Below are positions 46,451 to 55,395 of a DNA stretch of 64,000 nucleotides, one piece after another (positions within the stretch are counted from its first letter, which is position 1; each line of letters begins with the position of its first letter). Source of the stretch: JAPOUP01 sp965201085 (GTDB lineage: Bacteria; Pseudomonadota; Alphaproteobacteria; Rhodobacterales; Rhodobacteraceae); NCBI GenBank assembly GCA_965201085.1, contig CBDAVS010000025.1, forward strand, positions 124,001 through 188,000, in the 5' to 3' direction. The notes below the pieces were generated by a model. That model saw only the letters and a list, made by a program, of their open reading frames with translations. It did not search any database and was not told where the DNA came from. Both the position numbers and the translations under genes were made by a program.

Positions 46451-46899
46451 TCCAGTTAGCGGTGGATCGGGGTGGCGCATATCGCCGATTGGCGGTTCCG
46501 GGATGTCAGACATGATATGCCGGAATGCCGACTCGGTATGTGATTGCTCTCGTAGTTGCTGGCGTCGAAGTCGCCTGCGACGTGTGATCCTATCAATTCG
46601 CGAAGGCTAGCCACCACCGGTTTGACGTTCGGGATGTGCGATGACGGTCGATCACGCTGGAGTTCGCTCGATGACATCCGCTGGTCATTGCGGCTTCAAA
46701 TGCGCTATGCGGCGACGGGTGGAAAAAGCCTTGCCAGTGGGTGTAACGTTCGGTCTTGTGAATGAATGCGCATGGGTTGCCGGCAAAAGCACCGGAAAGT
46801 GACTCAAATCGAGCGACGTCGCTCAATATAGAACGGGGAACACGCGGTGAGCCGATCGGTCCCGTATCATGGCTTACCTGTTAACAACACGAGGACGCG
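46451..46899. other. Intergenic gap between gpmI and ctpA
   Basis: About 450 bases. In many Alphaproteobacteria a peptidoglycan hydrolase activator of the EnvC type occupies this position, but no LytM/M23 domain or coiled coil is found here in any frame. The last 50 bases must hold the ctpA ribosome site and probably a promoter. Confidence 0.5.
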
Positions 46900-48237
46900 A
46901 TGCGAAAGTACATGATGGCCGCCATGGCCGGGACGCTGGCCGGAGCGATTGCGGCGGTCCAGATCACCGGACCGCTATTTGCCCAGGAGGAAGGGGAGTC
47001 GAAAGTTTACCAGCAGCTCGATCTGTTCGGTAGCATTTTCCAGCGCATTCAGTCCGACTATGTAGAGGAGGTGGATGTCACCGACCTGATCCAGGCGGCG
47101 ATCAACGGTATGCTAACTTCACTCGATCCGCATTCCAGTTATCTTTCCCCGAAGGCCGCCGACGAAATGATGGTCCAAACCCGTGGTCAGTTCGGTGGGC
47201 TCGGTATCGAAGTCACGCTGGAAGAGGGATTCGTAAAGGTCGTTTCGCCGATGGACGACACACCAGCCTTCAATGCCGGAATCGAAGCGGGCGATTTCAT
47301 AACCCATGTGGACGGCGAATCCATCCTCGGGATGACGCTCGACCAAGCGGTTGAGCTCATGCGTGGCCCGGTGGGCTCCGAAATCATCGTTACCATTCGG
47401 CGTCAGGGTGAAGACGAACCTTTCGACGTTTCGATTATCCGTGACACGATCAAGCTGACCGCGGTCAGAACGCGGGTCGAAGGGGAGGCTGTGGTGCTTC
47501 GGGTGACCACCTTCACAGAGCAGACCAGAACAAATCTGGAGGAGGGTCTCACCAAGGCCGTCGATGAACTCGGAGGCAGAGACAACGTCAGCGGCTTCGT
47601 TCTCGACCTCCGCAACAATCCCGGTGGCCTCCTGAACCAAGCCGTATTGGTGTCCGACGCCTTTCTGGAATCGGGCGAGATCGTGTCGACACGCGGTCGG
47701 GATCCGCAGGAAAGTTCGCGCCACAATGCGACAAAGGGGGACCTGGCCGAGGGCAGGCCCATTGTGGTGCTGATAAACGGCGGATCGGCGTCGGCCTCGG
47801 AAATCGTCGCGGGTGCGTTGCAGGACCATCGCCGTGCGGTCATCGTTGGCACCAAATCCTTCGGCAAGGGCTCGGTCCAGACGGTTCTTCCGCTGGGCTT
47901 CGACGGGACAGACGGTGCCATGCGTCTGACAACCGCCCGATACTATACACCGTCGGGCCGTTCGATCCAGGCACTTGGCATCTCACCCGATATCATCGTC
48001 GAGCAGCCCCGTCGGTCAGCCGATGAATCCGAGGATGAGAATGAAAGCTTCTTCAGGTCCGAGGCCGACCTGCGCGGTTCGCTGGACAACAACTCGCTCA
48101 CCGAGGACGAACGCCGTCAGATCGAGGATGAGCGCCTTGCTTCCGAGGAAGCGGCAAGACTCAGGAGCGAGGACTACCAGCTTGCCTATGCCATCGATTT
48201 GCTACGGGGCCTGAACGCGCTTGACAGGGAGAACTGA
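46900..48237 (+). CDS. ctpA: C-terminal processing protease (S41 family)
   Basis: A 445-residue periplasmic carboxy-terminal processing peptidase. An N-terminal signal/anchor (AGTLAGAIAAVQITGPLFAQ) is followed by a PDZ domain (GGLGIEVTLEEGFVKVVSP, GLEAGD-like IEAGDFI). The catalytic serine is in NGGSASASEIVAGAL and the lysine in GTKSFGKGSVQT. The C-terminal tail is acidic and helical. Family members trim envelope proteins and regulate peptidoglycan hydrolases. It is followed 39 bases later by rppH. Confidence 0.94.
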   Translation: MRKYMMAAMAGTLAGAIAAVQITGPLFAQEEGESKVYQQLDLFGSIFQRIQSDYVEEVDVTDLIQAAINGMLTSLDPHSSYLSPKAADEMMVQTRGQFGGLGIEVTLEEGFVKVVSPMDDTPAFNAGIEAGDFITHVDGESILGMTLDQAVELMRGPVGSEIIVTIRRQGEDEPFDVSIIRDTIKLTAVRTRVEGEAVVLRVTTFTEQTRTNLEEGLTKAVDELGGRDNVSGFVLDLRNNPGGLLNQAVLVSDAFLESGEIVSTRGRDPQESSRHNATKGDLAEGRPIVVLINGGSASASEIVAGALQDHRRAVIVGTKSFGKGSVQTVLPLGFDGTDGAMRLTTARYYTPSGRSIQALGISPDIIVEQPRRSADESEDENESFFRSEADLRGSLDNNSLTEDERRQIEDERLASEEAARLRSEDYQLAYAIDLLRGLNALDREN

Positions 48238-48276
48238 CAACCGGCTCGCGCAGGGTGCGGTAATGGAGCGCATTTC

Positions 48277-48777
48277 ATGACTGCCTCGGAGGCTGTCGGG
48301 CTGCCTTACCGTCCCTGCGTCGGCATCGTGCTGGTTAATTCGCGGGGACTCATCTTTGGCGGGCAGCGTATCGATGCCGAAATCGACGCCTGGCAAATGC
48401 CTCAAGGGGGGATCGATCCAGGCGAGCCGCCCCGGACGGCAGCGCTGCGCGAACTCAGGGAAGAAACCGGAATATGGGCAGATCTGGTGCGTGTCGAAGC
48501 CGAAACCCCGGGATGGCTGACCTACGATCTACCACCGGATCTGGTTCCGAAAGTCTGGAACGGTCGGTTTCGAGGACAGAAACAGCGTTGGTATCTGATG
48601 CGGTTCATTGGCATGGACAGCCAGATATCGATCGAGTCCGAGCATCCGGAATTCTCGTGCTGGACCTGGCTCACCGCGGAGGATCTGATGCGGACTGCCA
48701 TTGAATTCAAGCGAGACGTTTACGCAAAGGTCTTGTCTGAATTCGAGAGCTTTCTGGGAATTGAAGGGGTCAAGTGA
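48277..48777 (+). CDS. rppH: RNA pyrophosphohydrolase (Nudix)
   Basis: A 166-residue Nudix hydrolase that converts the 5' triphosphate of mRNA to monophosphate, starting decay. The Nudix box is complete: GGIDPGEPPRTAAL followed by RELREETG. Other family features are YRPCVGIVLVN near residue 12, AWQMPQGG, and GQKQRWYLMRF. It is the last gene of the rsfS-to-rppH block. Confidence 0.94.
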   Translation: MTASEAVGLPYRPCVGIVLVNSRGLIFGGQRIDAEIDAWQMPQGGIDPGEPPRTAALRELREETGIWADLVRVEAETPGWLTYDLPPDLVPKVWNGRFRGQKQRWYLMRFIGMDSQISIESEHPEFSCWTWLTAEDLMRTAIEFKRDVYAKVLSEFESFLGIEGVK

Positions 48778-49184
48778 CCCGTATATTTTGAAACATGGAC
48801 CGTAGGGCTCCTTCGAGATGTTCCATCTCGGCTTCGATCAAAACGCTCACAAAGACCCGGATTGATAGGTCGCATCTTTCACGCATGAAATCGGAAACGC
48901 GGTCTCGAATTTCGAGACGCGTATTGGGGTTCGCTCAACCGGCGGGCTCGTCGATGGTGTCCGTAGCGACTTCGACAAAACGGTCAGAGACGGGGATGGA
49001 AGTTGGAAAGGTAGAGCCGGTGCGGTTCGGATTGCTGTACTGGTGAATTGCTTGGCGGCATAGCTCTCGGGGCTGTATTCCGGGTGGGTATCGCGACATG
49101 GGCGGAATCGCGAGAGAGCGCAGGCACTGCCAGAAAAGTTCCGACGCCGAGCGTAGCTGCTGGAGCTTTGTCTCTGTTAGGGGT
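48778..49184. other. Intergenic gap between rppH and the MarR regulator
   Basis: About 400 bases without a credible gene. It contains GTCTCGAA-T-TTCGAGAC at 48902-48918, a perfect 8-base inverted repeat, and the short hairpin GAGATG-TTC-CATCTC near 48815. These could be terminators or a small structured RNA; neither has a T tract. Confidence 0.4.
48902..48918. repeat. Perfect inverted repeat GTCTCGAA-T-TTCGAGAC
   Basis: Eight base pairs around a single T, extended imperfectly by GC bases on both sides. The single-base spacer makes an RNA hairpin unlikely, so a protein-binding site is the better reading. No gene start is close. Confidence 0.5.
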
Positions 49185-49622
49185 TTACGGTTCAAACTGC
49201 TTCCTGCTCTCCAGAAGTCGCCTTAGGTCGGCTTGGAACCTATTCCCGCCGCCAAGCCGTGAAAGGACGTTTCGCTGGTACGCCCTGGCTTGCGGTGCGA
49301 GAACCGCGAGCATCGCTTTCCCCTTATCCGTGAGCGCAAGTGACACCAATCTTCCATCTTCGGGATTCGCCGCCTTGGAGATATATCCGTTCCTTTCGAG
49401 TCTCGTCGCGGCACGGCTTACCTGGGATTTACCCAGCATCGCGCGCCGGTGGATCTCTCGCACGCTGACCGTGCCTGATTGTCCCAGATGCGCCACCACC
49501 CGCCACTCGGCGACGGAAAGGTCGTATTTTCGCTTGTACAGCGCTGAAAATTCCCGACTTACCCGATCCGCCAGAACCGCGAGTTGATAGGGGAGGAACT
49601 CTTCCAGATCGAAGCCAGCCAT
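49185..49622 (-). CDS. MarR-family repressor, probably of the homogentisate operon
   Basis: A 145-residue MarR regulator. The winged helix is SVAEWRVVAHLGQSGTVSV, then LGKSQVSRAATRLERNG (recognition helix), then the wing NPEDGRLVSLALTDKG. It diverges from hmgA; the perfect palindrome at 49696-49711 lies between the two starts. MarR proteins of this context release DNA when a pathway intermediate binds. The ATG at 49622 gives MAGFDLEEFLPYQ; the frame extends upstream into the operator and is not used. Confidence 0.88.
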   Translation of the reverse strand: MAGFDLEEFLPYQLAVLADRVSREFSALYKRKYDLSVAEWRVVAHLGQSGTVSVREIHRRAMLGKSQVSRAATRLERNGYISKAANPEDGRLVSLALTDKGKAMLAVLAPQARAYQRNVLSRLGGGNRFQADLRRLLESRKQFEP

Positions 49623-49688
49623 ACCGGCCTCCAAAGTCAGTGCACCCGCAATGAAAGCGGATTGGTATTGCAGTGGCAACCCCCGGGG

Positions 49689-49717
49689 TTGACTTCGTTG
49701 CAATTGCAACGATAATG
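49689..49717 (+). promoter_or_regulatory. hmgA promoter with palindromic operator in the spacer
   Basis: TTGACT (49689-49694), a 17-base spacer and ATAATG (49712-49717) form a near-consensus sigma-70 promoter. The spacer contains CGTTGCAATTGCAACG (49696-49711), a perfect 16-base palindrome. A half-similar site TTGCAGTGGCAA lies near 49669. A dimeric repressor on the palindrome would block polymerase directly; the adjacent MarR protein is the obvious candidate. Confidence 0.8.
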
Positions 49718-49742
49718 GCCGCAATCAGTTGGGAGGCTTGTT

Positions 49743-51104
49743 GTGAACACGCAATGGGATCCGCGTGAAATGAGTCATGCCGCGACACTGGCAGGCCCGC
49801 ATGCGGGATATATGCCCGGCTTCGGAAATGACTTCGAGACCGAGGCGCTGCCCGGGGCGTTGCCGCAGGGCATGAACTCGCCACAGAAATGCGCCTATGG
49901 CCTCTATGGAGAACAGCTTTCCGGCACGGCCTTCACCGCGCCAAGCCATCGCAACGAGAGAACCTGGTGCTATCGAATACGTCCGTCAGTGAAGCACTCG
50001 CACCGCTATACGAAGATCGAGCCACTCCGCTGGATTTCGGCGCCAAACATCGATCCGGACGTGATTTCACTGGGGCAGTACCGTTGGGATCCGCCCCCGA
50101 TGACCGAAGACAGCCTGACATGGATCACCGGGATGCACACCATGACGACGACGGGTGACGTCAACACGCAGGTCGGCATGGCCAGCCATGTCTACCTGGT
50201 TACGGAGTCGATGAAGGACGACTACTTCTATTCGGCCGACAGCGAATTGCTTGTCGTTCCGCAAAGCGGCAGCCTTCGGTTCCGCACCGAGCTTGGCGTG
50301 ATCGATCTGGAACCAAAGGAAATCGCGGTCATCCCGCGCGGGCTGCTCTATCGCGTCGAACTGCTCGACGGCCCGGCCCGCGGATTCGTATGCGAGAATT
50401 ACGGCCAGAAATTCGAACTGCCCGGCAGAGGACCGATCGGTGCCAACTGTCTGGCCAACCGCCGCGACTTCAAGACGCCGGTCGCGGCGTTCGAGGACCG
50501 CGAGTCGCCTTCGACGGTCACCGTGAAGTGGTGTGGGCAGTTCCATATCACCGAGATCGGCCATTCGCCTTTGGATGTGGTGGCCTGGCACGGGAACTAC
50601 GCGCCCGTAAAATACGATCTTCAAAACTACTGCCCGGTCGGTGCGATTCTCTTCGACCACCCCGATCCGTCGATCTTCACCGTCCTGACCGCCCCGAGCG
50701 GTTCGCCCGGTACCGCCAATATTGATTTCGTATTGTTCCGCGAACGCTGGCTGGTCATGGAGGACACCTTCCGACCGCCTTGGTACCATAAGAACATCAT
50801 GTCCGAGTTGATGGGTAACATCTACGGCCAGTACGACGCCAAGCCACAGGGATTCGTTCCCGGAGGAATGAGCCTTCATAACATGATGCTACCGCATGGG
50901 CCGGATCGCGAGGCCTTTGAACGGGCGTCGACCGCCGAACTCAGGCCGCACAAGCTCGAAAGCACCATGTCATTCATGTTCGAGACACGCTTTCCCCAAC
51001 ACCTCACGGCCTACGCCGCCAGGGAAGCGCCTCTGCAGGACGATTACATCGACTGCTGGGCGTCGATCGAAAAGAAATTCGACGGGACACCGGGCCGGAA
51101 ATGA
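49743..51104 (+). CDS. hmgA: Homogentisate 1,2-dioxygenase
   Basis: A 453-residue iron(II) ring-cleaving dioxygenase turning homogentisate into maleylacetoacetate in tyrosine and phenylalanine breakdown. Typical segments: YMPGFGNDFETEALPGALP near residue 23, PRGLLYRVEL, ENYGQKFELPGRGPIGAN, WHGNYAPVKYDL, FRPPWYHKNIMSELMG (iron-ligand region) and GGMSLHNMMLPHGPD. The GTG at 49743 has GGGAGG eight bases upstream; an in-frame ATG at 49770 is the alternative. It is first in an operon with fahA. Confidence 0.95.
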   Translation: MNTQWDPREMSHAATLAGPHAGYMPGFGNDFETEALPGALPQGMNSPQKCAYGLYGEQLSGTAFTAPSHRNERTWCYRIRPSVKHSHRYTKIEPLRWISAPNIDPDVISLGQYRWDPPPMTEDSLTWITGMHTMTTTGDVNTQVGMASHVYLVTESMKDDYFYSADSELLVVPQSGSLRFRTELGVIDLEPKEIAVIPRGLLYRVELLDGPARGFVCENYGQKFELPGRGPIGANCLANRRDFKTPVAAFEDRESPSTVTVKWCGQFHITEIGHSPLDVVAWHGNYAPVKYDLQNYCPVGAILFDHPDPSIFTVLTAPSGSPGTANIDFVLFRERWLVMEDTFRPPWYHKNIMSELMGNIYGQYDAKPQGFVPGGMSLHNMMLPHGPDREAFERASTAELRPHKLESTMSFMFETRFPQHLTAYAAREAPLQDDYIDCWASIEKKFDGTPGRK

Positions 51105-51219
51105 TCGCCTTCAGTCCGCAACCTGCCGCGATTCCGGATTCCCCGGAGACCGGAACTGCGCTATCCTCGCCGTCGGTCTTGACGTTTGGACGGATGTTCC
51201 TTCCAAGCCATAATCGGGA

Positions 51220-52491
51220 ATGCCGAATATGCCTCTGATGAATAGCTGGGTTGAAAGCGCGAACTCGACCGAAACCGGATTTCCTCTCAACAACCTGCCC
51301 TACGGCGTGTTTTCTGCGGGTGGTGCCCGTCGGTGCGGCGTGGCCGTCGGAGACCGCATCCTGGATGTCTCGGGTCTTGAGAACGCGGGTATCCTGCGGC
51401 CCGGTCCGAAACCCGGCGTATTCGGCGCACCCTCCTGGAACGCGTTCATGCAGTTAGGATCTGAGGTATGGTCCGAGTTTCGCACAGGTCTGATCGGATT
51501 GCTGAGTGATGGCTCAACGCGACGGGCGGAGATCGCGCCGCATCTGTTTTCCATGGCGGAAGCGCAGCTGCATATGCCGTTCGACGTCGTCGAATACACC
51601 GATTTCTACGCTGGCAGGCACCATGCCTTCAATGTTGGAACCATGTTCCGCGGTCCCGAGAACGCGCTGCCGCCAAACTGGCTGCATATCCCGATCGGCT
51701 ATAACGGGCGCGCCTCGTCCGTCGTGGTCAGCGGAACCGAGATCCGCCGCCCCTGGGGGCAGGTCAAGGCGCCTGACAGAGAGAAGCCCGCCTTCCAACC
51801 AAGTCGGCGCTTCGACATCGAGCTTGAGATGGGCGCCATCGTCGGTCAGCGTTCTGAGGCGCCGGTTTCCGTCGCGCAGGCCGACGGTATGATTTTCGGC
51901 TATGTACTGCTCAACGACTGGTCCGCCCGTGACATCCAGGCATGGGAATATCAGCCGCTCGGACCCTTCCAGGCCAAGGCCACGGCCACCAGCATAAGCC
52001 CATGGATCGTTACAAAAGCGGCACTGGAGCCGTTCAGGTGTCCGCCGCCCGAGCGGGAGCGGGAACTGCTGCCCTATCTGCGGGAGCCCGGGCCGATGCT
52101 CTACGACATCGCTCTCACCGTTTCGATCCAACCCGAATCAGCGGCGAGGCCGACGGTGATCGCGCGCACGAACTATCGTGAGATCTATTACTCATTCCAG
52201 CAACAGCTCGCGCATCACACGACCGCCGGCGCCCCCATGAATGTCGGCGACCTGCTTGGCTCCGGTACGATTTCGGGGCCCACAAAGCCGGAACGCGGTA
52301 GCCTGCTGGAACTGAGTTGGGGCGGCAGGGAGCCGCTGACGCTGGACACGGGCGAAACCCGGTCATTCATCGAGGATGGCGATATGTTGGTTCTGTCAGG
52401 CATGGCCGAAGGGGACGGGTATCGGATCGGTTTCGGTGAATGCGCCGGAAAGATGGTCGCGGCACTGGAACCGAGCCGTCTTCCCTATTGA
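51220..52491 (+). CDS. fahA: Fumarylacetoacetase
   Basis: A 423-residue hydrolase that splits fumarylacetoacetate into fumarate and acetoacetate, the last step of homogentisate degradation. Features are the N-terminal SH3-like region (NLPYGVFS), YTDFYAGRHHAFNVGTMF, the metal site FDIELEMGAIVG, LLNDWSARDIQAWEYQPLGP and DLLGSGTISGPT. It follows hmgA by 115 bases on the same strand. The isomerase that normally links the two enzymes is not in the window. Confidence 0.94.
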   Translation: MPNMPLMNSWVESANSTETGFPLNNLPYGVFSAGGARRCGVAVGDRILDVSGLENAGILRPGPKPGVFGAPSWNAFMQLGSEVWSEFRTGLIGLLSDGSTRRAEIAPHLFSMAEAQLHMPFDVVEYTDFYAGRHHAFNVGTMFRGPENALPPNWLHIPIGYNGRASSVVVSGTEIRRPWGQVKAPDREKPAFQPSRRFDIELEMGAIVGQRSEAPVSVAQADGMIFGYVLLNDWSARDIQAWEYQPLGPFQAKATATSISPWIVTKAALEPFRCPPPERERELLPYLREPGPMLYDIALTVSIQPESAARPTVIARTNYREIYYSFQQQLAHHTTAGAPMNVGDLLGSGTISGPTKPERGSLLELSWGGREPLTLDTGETRSFIEDGDMLVLSGMAEGDGYRIGFGECAGKMVAALEPSRLPY

Positions 52492-52639
52492 CGGGATTCG
52501 GCGAACGGGCAATCCAGACCGGCGGCAAAATCCACCGGGGTCGCGGATCCGGCACTTGCCGACGTGATCGATAGGCGGGTCTCTGCGAGGCGATCCGCGT
52601 CAGGAGCGGGCCGGGGTCCGCAAAGATAAAGGGTTCTCC

Positions 52640-53590
52640 ATGACAACGAAATTTGCGTCGCAGGGCGATCTGGCGGAAAAAACAACCAGTTTTATCGAAA
52701 TCGGTGAAGGGCTGTATGCCTTTACCGCCGAGGGTGATCCGAATTCGGGCGTGATCATCGGCGATGACAGCGTTATGGTTGTGGAGGCTCAGGCCACGCC
52801 ACAGCTTGCCCGGAAGGTGATCGATCGCATTCGGGAAGTGACTGACAAACCCGTCAGTCATTTGGTTCTGACACATTATCATGCGGTGCGGGTTTTGGGC
52901 GCGAGCGCCTATCGCGCTCCACAGATAGTTATGTCCGATGTCGCCCGGGCGATGGTTGCCGAACGGGGGCGTGAGGACTGGGACAGTGAGTTCCAGCGCT
53001 TTCCCCGCCTGTTCGAAGGGCATGAGGGAATTCCCGGCCTGACCTGGCCGACAACAACATTCAGCGATTCGATGACGGTCTATCTGGGCAAGCGCCGGAT
53101 CGACATCATGCATCTGGGTCGGGCGCATACGGCGGGTGACGCGGTGGTCTGGGTTCCGGATCAGGAAGTGATGTTCACGGGCGATATCGTTGAATACCGT
53201 TCGGCCTGCTATTGCGGTGACGGTCATTTCGGTGACTGGGGTGACACGCTTGACAATGTTTCGATGTTCAGTCCGGCCAGCGTAGCGCCGGGCCGTGGGG
53301 ACGCGCTGGTTGGGCGCGCTGCGGTGGAGGCCGCCATCGACCGCACCCGCGATTTCGTCGAGAGCACCTATCGTCCGGCGGCGAAGATGGCTGCGCGTGG
53401 AGGATCGCTGAAGGATGCCTGGGACGCCGTGCGTGCGGAATGCGACCCGAAGTTTTCCGATTTCGCGATTTACGAGCATTGTCTGCCTTTCAATGTCGCC
53501 CGGGCGTTTGACGAGGCCCGCGGTATCGACACGCCAAGGATTTGGACCGCCGAACGGGATCTTGCGATGTGGGAGCAGCTTCAGGAATGA
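52640..53590 (+). CDS. MBL-fold metallo-hydrolase
   Basis: A 316-residue metallo-beta-lactamase-fold protein. The second metal motif (LGRAHTAGD) and TGDIVE are present. The first, normally HxHxDH, reads THYHAVRVLG: the aspartate and third histidine are replaced. Related proteins with this change sit in homogentisate/aromatic operons of Alphaproteobacteria (recalled context), and their reaction is uncertain. It lies between fahA and the FAD monooxygenase in one transcription unit; TTCTCC rather than a strong purine site precedes the ATG. Confidence 0.82.
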   Translation: MTTKFASQGDLAEKTTSFIEIGEGLYAFTAEGDPNSGVIIGDDSVMVVEAQATPQLARKVIDRIREVTDKPVSHLVLTHYHAVRVLGASAYRAPQIVMSDVARAMVAERGREDWDSEFQRFPRLFEGHEGIPGLTWPTTTFSDSMTVYLGKRRIDIMHLGRAHTAGDAVVWVPDQEVMFTGDIVEYRSACYCGDGHFGDWGDTLDNVSMFSPASVAPGRGDALVGRAAVEAAIDRTRDFVESTYRPAAKMAARGGSLKDAWDAVRAECDPKFSDFAIYEHCLPFNVARAFDEARGIDTPRIWTAERDLAMWEQLQE

Positions 53591-53638
53591 TCTTTCGGAT
53601 CCGCTCGTTCCCGCCGTGTCCCGGACGGAGTATCTGAA

Positions 53639-55189
53639 ATGCCCTATGACCATCGATCCTATCCATTCATACGACCACCGGGACTGGATTCGCCCGAAGA
53701 GCCGCACCGGATCCTGATCGTCGGCGCTGGACCTATCGGCTTGGCCATGGCGCTCGAACTTGCGAACCATGGTGTTTCAAGCACCGTGCTGGACGACAAC
53801 AACGTTGTCTCGGTGGGAAGCCGGGCGATCTGCTGGTCGAAGCGCTCTCTGGAAATCCTCGACCGGCTTGGCGTGGGTGAGCGCTGCCTTTCCAAGGGCG
53901 TGACCTGGAAAGTGGGCCGCACCTACTGCCGTGACGAAGAGGTGTTCAGTTTCGATCTGCTGCCGGAGGAGGGGCACAAGATGCCAGCCTTCGTCAATCT
54001 GCAGCAATACTATGTCGAGGAATATCTGATTGACGCCGCTCGGTCGAATCCCTTGGTCGAGATACGGTTCAGCAACAGGGTCTCGGATATCGTCCAGACC
54101 GATGATTCCGTGCGGGCCAGAATCGAGACACCGGAGGGAAGCTACGACCTTGAAGCCGAGTATCTGATCGCCTGCGACGGAGCGAAGTCATCGATCCGCG
54201 AACGTCTTGGGCTCGACTTTGATGGAGAGCTGTTCGAGGAGCGCTTCCTGATCGCGGACATAGAGCTTGACGCGGAACTGCCCTCCGAACGTCGGTTCTG
54301 GTTCGAACCGACGTTTCACAGCGGCCAGTCCGCCCTGCTTCACAGGCAACCTGACAACATATACCGGATCGATCTTCAGCTTGGCTGGGGCGCCGATCCC
54401 GACCTGGAGAGAAAGTCGGAGAACGTCATTCCGCGCCTCGAGCGCGTCGTGGGTCATTCCGATTTTCGGGTGGATTGGGTCAGCGTATACACTTTCCAAT
54501 GCCGACGATTGCGGGATTTCGTGCATGGGAGGATTATTTTCGCGGGTGATAGCGCCCATATCGTGTCGCCGTTCGGCGCACGGGGCGGCAATAGCGGGCT
54601 TCAGGATGTTGATGCTTTGGGCTGGCGTCTGGCGGCGGTCCTGAACGGCTGGTCGCCTGAAGCCATCCTTGACGACTATAACAGCGAACGGACTTACGGT
54701 GCTGACGAGAATCTGCTGAATTCCTCGCGGGCGACGAAATTCATGACACCCGCCTATGGCATTGAGCGGCTGTTGCGTGACCAGGTGCTTGCGTTGGCGG
54801 CCAAGGCCCCGTTCGCGCGGGCCTGGGTCAATTCGGGGCGGCTTTCAGTGCCCTGCGTCTATCCGAACGATGGTGCCGACGACGGCGCGATGCCCGATAT
54901 GTCCAGGCCGGGATCGGTGGCGCCGGACGCCCCGCTTGAGGATAGATGGCTTCTCAACGAGCTTGGTGGGTGCATGGTAACGCTGGCACTGGGATGTGAG
55001 ATGCCGGCGGTCGATGGAGCTGATGCGCTGGCGCCAAGGGTAACGGACATACTCCGCGATCGGTATCTTGGCATCGCCACGGCGGCCGTTTACCTGATCC
55101 GTCCTGACCAGGTGATCGCGGCGCGCTGGCCCTATCCTGATCCGGCGGCTGTCAAAAGGACTATCTCCGGCATCTGGAGGCGTGAATGA
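53639..55189 (+). CDS. FAD-dependent aromatic monooxygenase (class A)
   Basis: A 516-residue flavoprotein hydroxylase. Motifs in order: FAD fingerprint ILIVGAGPIGLAMALELA near residue 24, the DG motif YLIACDGAKSSIRE, and GRIIFAGDSAHIVSPFGARG, the second FAD-ribose site. A C-terminal thioredoxin-like domain follows. MhpA-type enzymes hydroxylate phenols such as hydroxyphenylpropionate or 3-hydroxybenzoate. Here, beside hmgA-fahA, it may supply homogentisate or gentisate from a phenolic acid (inference). Its stop overlaps the next gene by four bases. Confidence 0.85.
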   Translation: MPYDHRSYPFIRPPGLDSPEEPHRILIVGAGPIGLAMALELANHGVSSTVLDDNNVVSVGSRAICWSKRSLEILDRLGVGERCLSKGVTWKVGRTYCRDEEVFSFDLLPEEGHKMPAFVNLQQYYVEEYLIDAARSNPLVEIRFSNRVSDIVQTDDSVRARIETPEGSYDLEAEYLIACDGAKSSIRERLGLDFDGELFEERFLIADIELDAELPSERRFWFEPTFHSGQSALLHRQPDNIYRIDLQLGWGADPDLERKSENVIPRLERVVGHSDFRVDWVSVYTFQCRRLRDFVHGRIIFAGDSAHIVSPFGARGGNSGLQDVDALGWRLAAVLNGWSPEAILDDYNSERTYGADENLLNSSRATKFMTPAYGIERLLRDQVLALAAKAPFARAWVNSGRLSVPCVYPNDGADDGAMPDMSRPGSVAPDAPLEDRWLLNELGGCMVTLALGCEMPAVDGADALAPRVTDILRDRYLGIATAAVYLIRPDQVIAARWPYPDPAAVKRTISGIWRRE

Positions 55190-55395
55190 CCACATTGATT
55201 GACACTCCGAACCTTGTCGACCATGATGGGTTCTACGCTGGCCTTCTGGAGGCGCATCAAGGCCTTGACGGTGCGAAGAGCCAGGCCCTGAACGTTCAGC
55301 TGATCATGATACTTGCGAACCACATCGGAGATGGACAGGTGTTGGCTGAAGCGCTGGCACTGGCAAGACGGGGTTTTGGGCAGGACAGCGGATAA
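55186..55395 (+). CDS. DUF2783 domain protein
   Basis: A 69-residue protein starting MTTLIDTPNLVDHDGFY. LLEAHQGLDGAKSQALNVQL and ILANHIGD match the DUF2783 family, a small helical protein usually encoded right after FAD-dependent aromatic monooxygenases. It is probably a partner or stabiliser. The ATGA overlap with the monooxygenase implies coupled translation. Confidence 0.82.
   Translation: MTTLIDTPNLVDHDGFYAGLLEAHQGLDGAKSQALNVQLIMILANHIGDGQVLAEALALARRGFGQDSG

Noticed and set aside
46593..46826. Minus-strand 77-codon frame between gpmI and ctpA, considered as an EnvC remnant
   Set aside because: No LytM/M23 motif or coiled-coil pattern could be seen; the match was not supportable.
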